The notes under the pieces: generated by a model
Database searches by the model: none
Seen by the model: only the letters and a program-made list of their open reading frames with translations
Told to the model about the DNA's origin: nothing
Program-made: the position numbers and the translations under genes
Shown here: positions 1 through 7,169 of the stretch, one piece after another
Layout of the letters: each line of letters starts with the position of its first letter
Numbering within the stretch: the stretch's first letter is position 1
Origin: DATBLZ01 sp036555065
GTDB taxonomy: Bacteria > Pseudomonadota > Gammaproteobacteria > Steroidobacterales > Rariloculaceae
NCBI GenBank assembly: GCA_036555065.1
Contig: DATBLZ010000122.1
Coordinates: 1 to 7,169 of the forward strand
Direction: 5' to 3'
DNA length: 7,169 bases

Positions 1-1768
1 AGAACGGCCAGAACACCGGTGCGAGCAGCACGGTCACGACTCCGACGAGGACATTCAACGGCAGGCCGAAGCGGACGTAGTCCGAGAACCGGTAGCCGCC
101 GGGGCCGTAAACCATGAGATTCGTCTGATAGCCGATCGGCGTCGCGAAGCCGCACGACGCCGCCATCATCACGACGACCACGAACGGCCAGAGGCTCACG
201 CCGAGACCCTCGGCCGTCGCCACGGCGATCGGAAAGCTCATGACGGCGGCCGCGTTGTTCGACACCATTTCCGTGACGACGTTCGTGAAGACGTACATAG
301 CCGCGAGCGCGAGCAACGGGTTCGTGCCGGCCGCGCCGATCCAGAAATCGGCGAGCATTTGCGCGACGCCGCTCGTCTCGAGAGCCTGGCCGACACCGAA
401 CGACGCCGCGATGACCGCGAGCACGGACCAATCGATGCTGGCGCGAGCCGCGTTGGGTTTGATGCATCGGGTCGCGAGCATGAGCCCGGATGCGACGAGA
501 GCGGCTTCGAGCATCGACAAAAGCCCCGTCGACGCGAGCACGACCATGATGCCGAGGATGCCGACCGCGACCCACATCTTGTCGTGCCGCGGGATAGTCA
601 CCCCCTGGAGCTCGCTGACGAGCAAGAAATCCCTGGAGTTGCGCTGCTGCGCGAGAAAGTTGGGCCCGGATTCGAGCAGCAGTGTATCGCCGGCGCGAAG
701 CTCGATGTCGCCGATCTTCGCGCGCAGGCGCTCGCCGTTGCGCGCGACCGCCAAGACGACCGCGTTGTAGCGCGTCCGAAAGCGACCGTCGCGGATCGTG
801 CGCCCGGTCACGGGACAGGTATCGGAGACGACGACCTCGAACAGGCGCCGTTCGGGCCGCGGCGCGCTGAGCTTGAAGAGCTGCTCGGGCGCCGGAACGA
901 GACCGCGCAAACGCAGGAGCTCAGCGACCGAGTCGACGACACCGACGAAGAGCAGCCGATCGCCGGCCTGAAGCTTTTCCGTCGGTGCCACGGCCGGCAG
1001 CACCGTCGGTCCGCGCTCGATCTCGGCGAGGAACGCGCCCGGCAATTGCCGCAAGCCCGCTTGCTCGACGCTCTTGCCGATCATCGGGCTATTGTCCTGG
1101 AGCAGCATCTCGATCGCGTACTCGCGCGCGGCGCCGAAATCGGCGAGCGGCGGCTTGCGCTCGGGCAAGAGCCACTTTTGCGTCGCGACCATGTATAGCA
1201 GGCCGACGATCGCGCACGGAAGGCCGACGAGACCGATTTCCCAGAAGCCCATGGGTCCGAGCGTCGTGTCCTCGAGCACGAGCCCGTACACGACGACGTT
1301 CGTGCTCGTGCCGATCAACGTCAGCATGCCGCCGAGGATCGTCGCGTAGCTCAGCGGAATCATGAGCTTCGACAGCGAGATGCGGCAACGGCGACCCCAT
1401 TCCTCGACGACGGGCACGAGCATTGCGACGAGCGGCGTATTGTTGAGAAACCCGCTCGCCGCCGCAGCGGGCAGCATGAGCCGAATCTGCGCGACGGCCG
1501 TCGAGCGCGGCAGGCCGAGGAACTTCGTGCCGAGCGCGTGCGCGGCCCCTGTGTTGACGAGACCGGCCGCAACGATGTAGAGCACACCGACTGTGGCAAG
1601 CCCGGGGTTGGCGAGTCCCGAGAGTGCCTCTGCGACGGGCAGGACGCCGGTCAACATCAGCACGGTCACAGCCGCGACCATGACGAGGTCGGGCGAGACT
1701 CGAGTCCCGATTAGCACGGCCAGCGTGGACGCGACCACGGCGACCGTAATCCAGGCGTCTATTCCCAC
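1..1768 (-). CDS. SLC13-family (DASS-type) permease with two RCK_C domains, C-terminal end cut by window edge
   Basis: This is an inner-membrane ion-coupled transporter of the SLC13/CitMHS type. The frame is open from a GTG at 1768 to the window edge, about 589 residues, so only the last few residues are missing (E. coli YfbS, with the same layout, is about 610 aa). Two hydrophobic transport halves flank a soluble insert. The first half has a FLNNTP hairpin motif near residue 106 and an IGTSTN motif near 150-156. The insert carries two TrkA-C/RCK_C units (about 215-290 and 304-370), which in the family bind regulatory ligands. The second half has VSNNAA near 500 and TPIGYQTN near 542-548, the repeated half-site. 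The GTG start is preferred because GGAG lies 10 nt upstream, an in-frame stop lies further up, and hydrophobic sequence begins at once. The substrate cannot be read from sequence: sulfate, dicarboxylates or other anions are possible. Confidence 0.9.
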   Translation of the reverse strand, partial: MGIDAWITVAVVASTLAVLIGTRVSPDLVMVAAVTVLMLTGVLPVAEALSGLANPGLATVGVLYIVAAGLVNTGAAHALGTKFLGLPRSTAVAQIRLMLPAAAASGFLNNTPLVAMLVPVVEEWGRRCRISLSKLMIPLSYATILGGMLTLIGTSTNVVVYGLVLEDTTLGPMGFWEIGLVGLPCAIVGLLYMVATQKWLLPERKPPLADFGAAREYAIEMLLQDNSPMIGKSVEQAGLRQLPGAFLAEIERGPTVLPAVAPTEKLQAGDRLLFVGVVDSVAELLRLRGLVPAPEQLFKLSAPRPERRLFEVVVSDTCPVTGRTIRDGRFRTRYNAVVLAVARNGERLRAKIGDIELRAGDTLLLESGPNFLAQQRNSRDFLLVSELQGVTIPRHDKMWVAVGILGIMVVLASTGLLSMLEAALVASGLMLATRCIKPNAARASIDWSVLAVIAASFGVGQALETSGVAQMLADFWIGAAGTNPLLALAAMYVFTNVVTEMVSNNAAAVMSFPIAVATAEGLGVSLWPFVVVVMMAASCGFATPIGYQTNLMVYGPGGYRFSDYVRFGLPLNVLVGVVTVLLAPVFWPF

Positions 1769-1842
1769 GGGGACTTTACTCCGGTGTCTCCGGCTGACGG
1801 CATCTTACGCGCAGCCGCCGCGCGTGCGGAAACGGCACCTGG

Positions 1843-1865
1843 GGAGCCGCTCCGGGAGCGGCTCC
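1843..1865. terminator. 11-bp perfect palindromic hairpin, candidate terminator of the RRM gene or REP-like element
   Basis: GGAGCCGCTCC (1843-1853) is exactly complementary to GGAGCGGCTCC (1855-1865). With a realistic 3-base loop this gives a 10-bp GC-rich stem. It lies about 30 nt past the RRM stop codon, in the 127-nt gap before the permease gene on the same strand. Neither strand has a T-tract after it, so it is not a textbook intrinsic terminator. A weaker stem, CCTTC/GAAGG (1864-1868/1874-1878), adjoins it. It could end transcription, protect the 3' end of the RRM mRNA, or be one copy of a dispersed palindromic repeat. Confidence 0.4.
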
Positions 1866-1895
1866 TTCATAAGGAAGGCGGTTCGTGCCGCGCGG

Positions 1896-2168
1896 TTAGT
1901 AGCGCGGGCCGCGCTGCGGCCTTTGCTCGCGAGGCTTGGCCTGATTGACCTTGATGTTGCGGCCGCTCAACGGCGTGCCGTTCAGCGCTTTGATCGCTGC
2001 CTCCGCCGCGGCCGAGTCTGCCATCTCGACGAAGCCAAAGCCCTTCGATTGACCCGTATCCCGGTCGACGATGACATTGACTGACGACACTTCCCCAAAT
2101 GCGGCGAAAGCGGAACGCAGCTCGTTCTCAGTAACACTGTAGGCCAGATTTCCAACGTAGATGTTCAT
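1896..2168 (-). CDS. Single-domain RRM RNA-binding protein
   Basis: A 90-residue protein made almost entirely of one RNA recognition motif. RNP2 (IYVGNL) is at residues 3-8 and RNP1 (KGFGFVEM) at 42-49. The three aromatic side chains that stack on RNA are present (Tyr4, Phe44, Phe46). The beta-alpha-beta-beta-alpha-beta order ends near residue 75. A short basic tail rich in Arg, Gln and Pro follows, in place of the Gly-rich tail seen in cyanobacterial Rbp proteins. Such proteins bind single-stranded RNA in the cytoplasm, and relatives are often induced by cold; a role in mRNA stability or translation is inferred. The ATG at 2168 starts right at the first beta strand, which fits the family. 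The Shine-Dalgarno sequence is weak (only TGAG about 9 nt upstream), and the leader is rich in inverted repeats, so translation may be controlled through RNA structure. Confidence 0.93.
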   Translation of the reverse strand: MNIYVGNLAYSVTENELRSAFAAFGEVSSVNVIVDRDTGQSKGFGFVEMADSAAAEAAIKALNGTPLSGRNIKVNQAKPREQRPQRGPRY

Positions 2169-2190
2169 GCGTTTAGCTCATTCAATTACT

Positions 2191-2246
2191 GTGGATTGCT
2201 CGAAACCGAACACGCGAACAGCGCAATCCACACGCTGCTCACGCGT
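2191..2246 (-). promoter_or_regulatory. Structured leader of the RRM gene: two overlapping stems, possible pseudoknot or switch
   Basis: Stem A is a perfect 9-bp pairing of GTGGATTGC (2191-2199) with GCAATCCAC (2223-2231), ending 22 nt before the RRM start codon. Stem B pairs ACGCG (2212-2216) and CAGCG (2219-2223) with CGCTG (2233-2237) and CGCGT (2242-2246), with small bulges and a 9-base loop. Stem B places the far arm of stem A in its loop. The two stems are therefore either alternatives or, together, an H-type pseudoknot. A small AT stem (GTTTT/AAAAC, 2245-2257) overlaps the edge. The pairings are read directly; a regulatory role, such as cold response or autoregulation by the RRM protein, is inference. 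The transcription start is unknown, so it is not certain that the whole region is transcribed. Confidence 0.4.
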
Positions 2247-2317
2247 TTTTAGAAAACCAAGATTGGGGAAGTGCTCCTCGTGGCTTGTCCGGCGAGTTGT
2301 TGGCTCGGCCGGTCCGG

Positions 2318-2329
2318 GCTAGATCTAGC
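2318..2329. promoter_or_regulatory. Perfect 12-bp palindrome, candidate operator
   Basis: GCTAGATCTAGC reads the same on both strands and sits in the middle of the divergent intergenic region, about 150 bp upstream of the RRM start codon and about 110 bp from the first possible plus-strand start. The length and position suit a dimeric regulator. The bound protein, if any, is unknown, and CTAG is otherwise a scarce tetranucleotide in many proteobacterial genomes. Confidence 0.3.
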
Positions 2330-2441
2330 TAAATTCGTTGATTTTGCCTACGAGGATTCCGTTAATTCACACCGAGCCATTTCGCTCGGAGGGGTCAAGG
2401 TAGCAGAAGGGTAGGGAAAAACAAAGCCCCGGAATCCATGG

Positions 2442-2801
2442 TTGTGCGCCATTCCGCGACAGCTAAAGGTCCGGGAAGTCGCGAAACTGTGCGCTGTGGC
2501 GCAGTGCGGCCGGTGCCCAGGCCCTATGTTCGAAACCGTGGAAACGAGCCACGCGACTGCGCTGCAAGCCTACGACACCGTCGACTACCGATTCATGGCC
2601 CATATCTCGGAGTCGCTACTGTGCAGTCGGTGTCTGCGCCACGGAATCCGCGCCCGAGTGCGCCAGGTGATCTCGAGGCATCATCGTCCCGTGACTCTGT
2701 GCTCTTCATGTCGCGACGCCCGCGCCGAACGGAATCGATGTCACGAATGGCGTGGTATTCTTTACGGACGTTTGTGGCGATTCCGCCTCAAGGGGAAGTA
2801 A
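2442..2801 (+). CDS. Doubtful small ORF with paired cysteines, possible zinc-binding protein
   Basis: An open frame of 119 codons from a TTG at 2442, or 91 codons from the first ATG at 2526. I do not recognise it. It has CxxC pairs at residues 61/64 and 87/90, spaced like the knuckles of a zinc ribbon or treble clef. Further cysteines lie at 17, 22, 25 and 100, and the protein is rich in Arg and His. It ends three bases before the ATG of the secreted-protein gene, and its last codons carry that gene's ribosome binding site, so the two could be translationally coupled. Against it: neither start has a clear Shine-Dalgarno sequence, and third-position GC bias is weaker than in the neighbouring genes, especially in the C-terminal half. 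It may be non-coding DNA with an accidental open frame. Confidence 0.3.
   Translation: MCAIPRQLKVREVAKLCAVAQCGRCPGPMFETVETSHATALQAYDTVDYRFMAHISESLLCSRCLRHGIRARVRQVISRHHRPVTLCSSCRDARAERNRCHEWRGILYGRLWRFRLKGK
2791..2798 (+). promoter_or_regulatory. Strong ribosome binding site for the secreted beta-rich protein
   Basis: AGGGGAAG ends six bases before the ATG at 2805 and is the best Shine-Dalgarno sequence in the window. It fixes the start of the downstream gene and lies within the last codons of the upstream cysteine-pair frame. Confidence 0.75.
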
Positions 2802-2804
2802 CTA

Positions 2805-3167
2805 ATGAAAAAATCGAGTTTAGCACTCACAATCGCGCTGCTTCCGCTGTTTGCGTTCGCGGCCGATATCAGCGGAACGTGGACGGCGAGCTTCGACACG
2901 CAGATTGGCGTGCAGAGTTACACGTTCGTATTCAAAGTTGACGGCGCCGCGCTCACGGGCACTGCCAAATCGGCCAACGGCGAATACCCGATCGAAGAGG
3001 GCAAAGTCGACGGCAATGCGGTCTCGTTCGTCGAGAACATGATGTACCAGGGCATGCCGCTCAAGATGACCTACACGGGCAACGTCGTCTCCGACAACGA
3101 AATCCAATTCACGCGCGACGTCGCGGGAATCGCCAAGGAAGAGCTCGTCGCCAAACGTTCGCAGTAG
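2805..3167 (+). CDS. Small secreted beta-rich protein of unknown function
   Basis: A 120-residue exported protein. Residues 1-19 form a clear Sec signal peptide: MKK, a hydrophobic core, and an AFA cleavage site before Ala-Asp. The mature part of about 100 residues alternates short polar and hydrophobic stretches typical of a beta sandwich or small barrel. It has an opening SGTWTASFDT, a central TGTAKS turn, an EEGKVDGNAVSF hairpin and a closing EELVAKR. From memory, similar SGTW...LTG...GKVDG...ELVAKR modules occur in gammaproteobacteria and acidobacteria, alone or at the end of secreted hydrolases; here the module stands alone. The mature part has no cysteine, so no disulfide or lipid anchor is possible, and no catalytic motif is visible. 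It probably binds something in the periplasm or outside the cell, but its ligand is unknown. The strong ribosome binding site and signal peptide make the start secure. Confidence 0.85.
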   Translation: MKKSSLALTIALLPLFAFAADISGTWTASFDTQIGVQSYTFVFKVDGAALTGTAKSANGEYPIEEGKVDGNAVSFVENMMYQGMPLKMTYTGNVVSDNEIQFTRDVAGIAKEELVAKRSQ

Positions 3168-3289
3168 CAGCGGGCGCTTGAGCTGCAACGACGCGGCCGT
3201 TTCCCCGTGCTGCACGCGAGCCGTGGAGGCGCGCGTGGCGGCCCGCCGCGCGTGCTGCCCCGGCAGCCGCGTTCTCGATACGCGCTCCG

Positions 3290-3462
3290 TCATGTGGCAG
3301 CGCGCGCTCCATCGGTAGCCGGGCCCGACTCGAGCGCGGTCGCAAGGATTTGCGGCTCGGTCAGGCCCCGACGCCGTCGTGGGAGAGCACGCTCGCGATG
3401 TTGAGCTTGAGGTTCTTCGCGTGGTCGGGAATCAGGTTCTTGAGCGTCGTCAGGTCGATCAT
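3290..3462 (-). pseudogene. ahpD: Remnant of an AhpD-family alkylhydroperoxidase, frameshifted and truncated
   Basis: From an ATG at 3462, with GGGG six bases upstream, the minus strand encodes a segment containing LKNLIPDHAKNLKLNIASVL and then a stop at 3361-3363. This matches the N-terminus of AhpD (M. tuberculosis: KLKAALPEYAKDIKLNLSS). The next frame continues with GLTEPQILATALES, the segment that follows in the family, and stops at 3290-3292. One missing base in the G run near 3364-3367 (GGGG for GGGGG) would rejoin the frames as Val-Gly-Gly-Leu. About 55 of the usual 175 or so residues remain. The C-terminal region with the CxxC redox pair is absent, and I found no trace of it in any frame up to the secreted-protein gene. 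The protein would be non-functional. A sequencing error could explain the frameshift but not the missing C-terminus. Confidence 0.75.
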
Positions 3463-3496
3463 CGTGGTCCCCAATGCGTCGGTCGATCCGTAGGCC

Positions 3497-3518
3497 GCCG
3501 GGGCGGTCACGCCCCGGC
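3497..3518. repeat. Perfect 9-bp GC-rich inverted repeat with 4-base loop
   Basis: GCCGGGGCG (3497-3505) and CGCCCCGGC (3510-3518) enclose the loop GTCA. On the minus strand it lies 35 nt upstream of the ahpD remnant start; on the plus strand it lies about 50 nt upstream of the putative promoter for the DAHP synthase gene. No T-run follows on either strand. It could be a terminator shielding the remnant from upstream reads, an old ahpD control element, or a dispersed repeat. Confidence 0.4.
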
Positions 3519-3570
3519 ACGCGTATCAGAATAATCGATAGGTTGGATCGCCTACGCTCGTGGTTCAGCG

Positions 3571-3600
3571 TTGGCGGCAAGCGGTCCGCTATGGTATGAA
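3571..3600 (+). promoter_or_regulatory. Putative sigma-70 promoter for the DAHP synthase gene, extended -10 type
   Basis: TTGGCG (3571-3576) and TATGAA (3595-3600) are separated by 18 bases, and TGG directly before the -10 box supplies the TGn extension that compensates for a weak hexamer. Transcription would begin near 3607 and give a leader of about 47 nt. No TrpR- or TyrR-type operator is clear to me around it, and the leader is too short for a leader-peptide attenuator. Confidence 0.4.
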
Positions 3601-3653
3601 TTACGCCCTTTTCGCGCCGCCGGGAACGCGGGCTCTGCTGCAACTGGACATTC

Positions 3654-4714
3654 ATGGCCGCCCATACCGATGACTTACGCATCCGCGGCTTCGAGCCGCT
3701 GATCTCACCGGCCGCACTCATCGATGAGCTGCCGTGCAACGAGGCGATGTCCGATACGGTCACGCAGGCGCGCGCGCGCCTGCACGATATTTTGCACGGC
3801 CGCGACAATCGCTTGGCGGTCGTGATCGGGCCGTGCTCGATTCACGATCCGATTGCGGCGCTCGAGTACGCACGGCGCTTGCGCCCGTTGCGCGACACGC
3901 TCGGCGACGCGCTCGAGATAGTGATGCGCGTCTATTTCGAGAAACCGCGCACGACAGTCGGCTGGAAAGGCCTCATCAACGATCCCGACCTCGACGGCAG
4001 CTTCAAGATCAACAAGGGGTTGCATCTCGCGCGCGGGCTGCTTTGCGAGATCAATGCACTGGGGTTGCCCGCGGGCTGCGAATATCTCGACGTGACGACG
4101 CCGCAGTTCATCTCCGATCTCGTCGCTTGGGGGGCCATCGGCGCACGCACGACCGAGAGCCAGATCCACCGTGAGATGGCATCGGGTCTATCGTGCCCGG
4201 TCGGATTCAAGAACGGCACCGACGGCAACGTGAAGATCGCGGTCGACGCCGTCCATGTGGCCGCGCACCCGCATCATTTTCTCGCGGTCATGAAGGACGG
4301 CCGGTCCGCGGTTGCCGCTACGCGCGGAAATCCGGACTGCCACGTAATCCTGCGCGGCGGCAAGACGCCGAACTACGATGCCGAGAGCGTCGCTTCCGTG
4401 AGCCGCTTGCTCGAGGAAGCGCGGCTACCCGCGCGGCTCATGATCGACGCGAGTCACGCGAACAGCGGCAAGAATCCGCAGAACCAACCGAAAGTGATCG
4501 AGGCCGTTGCCGCCCAAGTCGAGGCGAATGGGCCGATCATCGGCGTCATGATCGAAAGCCATCTCATCGGCGGACGTCAGGAGCTCGTGCCCGGGGCTCG
4601 ATTGACCTATGGGCAGAGCATCACCGACGGCTGCATCGATTGGAATACATCTGTCGAGCTGCTCGAGCGCCTCGCGCAGGCCGCCCGAATCAGGGGTGGG
4701 CGAGCGCCGAGACG

Positions 4715-4718
<4 letters not shown>
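3654..4718 (+). CDS. aroG: 3-deoxy-7-phosphoheptulonate synthase (DAHP synthase), class I-alpha
   Basis: This cytoplasmic metalloenzyme condenses phosphoenolpyruvate and erythrose 4-phosphate to DAHP, the first step of the shikimate pathway to Phe, Tyr, Trp and folate. At 354 residues it matches E. coli AroG (350). Metal- and substrate-binding motifs are all present: GPCSIHD with Cys61, KPRTTVGWKGLINDP with Lys97 (both numbered as in AroG), GARTTESQ, SGLSCPVGFKNGTDG, ILRGGK, DASHANSGK and IESHL. The N-terminal extension before residue 50, which forms part of the allosteric site in AroF/G/H enzymes, is present, so feedback inhibition is likely. I could not tell which aromatic amino acid inhibits it, and aroF or aroH would be equally fair symbols. 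The ATG at 3654 has only a weak GGA as ribosome binding site but is the first start and gives the expected N-terminus. The stop overlaps that of convergent lon. Confidence 0.95.
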
Positions 4719-7066
<2,348 letters not shown>

Positions 7067-7074
7067 AGGTGCAA

Positions 7075-7102
7075 ACTGAGGGCGTCCCAACGTCTTTTCA
7101 AG
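7075..7102 (-). promoter_or_regulatory. Sigma-32-like heat-shock promoter for lon
   Basis: On the minus strand CTTGAAA (7102-7096) matches the sigma-32 -35 element exactly. After 13 bases comes CCCTCAGT (7082-7075), a partial match to the CCCATnT-type -10 element. The predicted start of transcription is near 7068-7069, within a few bases of the ATG at 7066. That would leave almost no leader and fits the missing ribosome binding site. The -10 match is imperfect, so this is a candidate only. Confidence 0.4.
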
Positions 7103-7122
7103 CGGCTGCTAAATCCCGCTTG
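7099..7122. repeat. 7-bp inverted repeat overlapping the lon -35 element
   Basis: CAAGCGG (7099-7105) and CCGCTTG (7116-7122) form a perfect inverted repeat with a 10-base gap. Its lon-proximal arm shares the CTTG of the putative -35 box. It could be an operator or the stem of an upstream gene's terminator, although no T-run follows on either strand. At this length, chance is a real possibility. Confidence 0.25.
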
Positions 7123-7169
7123 CCTGGCTGTGGGCCTGTGTCGGTGTTCTCACGTCCGAAGTGCTGTTT

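Larger units (their letters stand above)
2169..2441. other. Intergenic region between the minus-strand RRM gene and plus-strand genes
   Basis: No convincing coding frame is present, and the sequence is more AT-rich than its neighbours, as expected of a regulatory region between divergent genes. Besides the stems near the RRM start, it holds a perfect 12-bp palindrome (GCTAGATCTAGC, 2318-2329) and a 6-bp GC hairpin (CCGAGC/GCTCGG, 2372-2377/2384-2389). GGATTCC (2354-2360) and its reverse complement (2431-2437) form a further 7-bp pair that may be chance. A weak plus-strand promoter-like pair, TTGATT (2338-2343) and GTTAAT (2361-2366) with a 17-base spacer, matches the -10 consensus at only four of six bases. 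I could not place a convincing promoter for the RRM gene. Confidence 0.6.
3168..3653. other. Region without an intact gene between the secreted-protein gene and the DAHP synthase gene
   Basis: Apart from the ahpD remnant, nothing here looks coding. Shortly after the secreted-protein stop lies a GC-rich stem (CGCGTGGCGG/CCGCCGCGCG, 3232-3252, one G-T pair). It might act in termination but has no T-tract and sits in very GC-rich sequence. The right part holds the 9-bp hairpin at 3497-3518 and the putative promoter of the DAHP synthase gene. The short frames across this region have no family resemblance beyond the AhpD segment. Confidence 0.6.

Noticed and set aside
359..1198. Plus-strand open frame of 279 codons
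   Set aside because: It is antisense to the SLC13 permease, whose motifs are clear, and has no recognisable domain of its own.
2338..2366. TTGATT-N17-GTTAAT as a plus-strand promoter
   Set aside because: The -10 box lacks the key second-position A, and the gene it would drive is itself doubtful. It is kept only as a note in the intergenic entry.
3232..3252. GC stem after the secreted-protein gene as an intrinsic terminator
   Set aside because: There is no T-tract, the loop is impractically short and the local sequence is so GC-rich that such stems arise readily.
2820..3293. Minus-strand frame of 157 codons antisense to the secreted-protein gene
   Set aside because: It opposes a gene with a signal peptide and strong ribosome binding site, and shows no remaining AhpD or other family sequence.
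3541..3566. ATAG/CTA-like spacing as an OxyR site linked to the ahpD remnant
   Set aside because: Only one ATAG half-site is visible and the CTAT partner is absent at the required spacing.
3290..3808. Minus-strand frame of 172 codons as a whole gene
   Set aside because: Only its last 25 or so codons resemble a family (AhpD). The upstream part is Arg/Pro-rich shadow, partly antisense to aroG.
7067..7090. TTG at 7090 as the lon start, adding eight residues
   Set aside because: The ATG at 7066 gives catalytic residues the E. coli numbers and a standard N-terminus, and the extension overlaps the likely promoter.

Overview
The window is GC-rich chromosomal DNA, most likely from a proteobacterium and probably a gammaproteobacterium. 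The evidence is a class I-alpha AroF/G/H-type DAHP synthase very close to E. coli AroG, a Lon protease whose catalytic Ser and Lys fall at the same residue numbers as in E. coli Lon, and a short single-domain RRM protein of the type common in beta/gammaproteobacteria. No CRISPR array, tRNA, rRNA, insertion sequence or phage gene is visible. The assignment rests on remembered family sequences, since no database search was possible.

Layout, left to right. Positions 1-1768 (minus strand) hold an SLC13-family permease with two RCK_C (TrkA-C) regulatory domains; its last few residues lie beyond the left edge. Next comes a short gap with a near-perfect GC-rich palindrome, then an RRM RNA-binding protein (1896-2168, minus). 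Its leader (2169-2441) is rich in inverted repeats, including two overlapping stems that could alternate or form a pseudoknot. On the plus strand follow a doubtful cysteine-pair ORF (2442-2801) and, three bases later, a small secreted beta-rich protein (2805-3167) with a strong ribosome binding site.

The stretch 3168-3653 holds no intact gene. It does hold a decayed N-terminal fragment of an AhpD-type alkylhydroperoxidase on the minus strand (3290-3462), broken by a frameshift in a G run and lacking the C-terminal CxxC domain. There is also a perfect 9-bp hairpin and a plausible extended -10 promoter. That promoter would drive the DAHP synthase gene (3654-4718, plus), which commits carbon to the shikimate pathway. 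Its stop codon overlaps that of the convergent lon gene (minus, ATG at 7066) in a shared CTAG. Just upstream of lon is a sigma-32-like promoter that would start the message almost at the ATG.

The genes do not form one pathway. They are single housekeeping or stress genes: a transporter, a cold-shock-type RNA-binding protein, aromatic amino acid entry and heat-shock proteolysis. No clear new multi-gene system is present. The most interesting leads are the structured leader of the RRM gene, the ahpD remnant, the cysteine-pair ORF and the possibly near-leaderless lon promoter.
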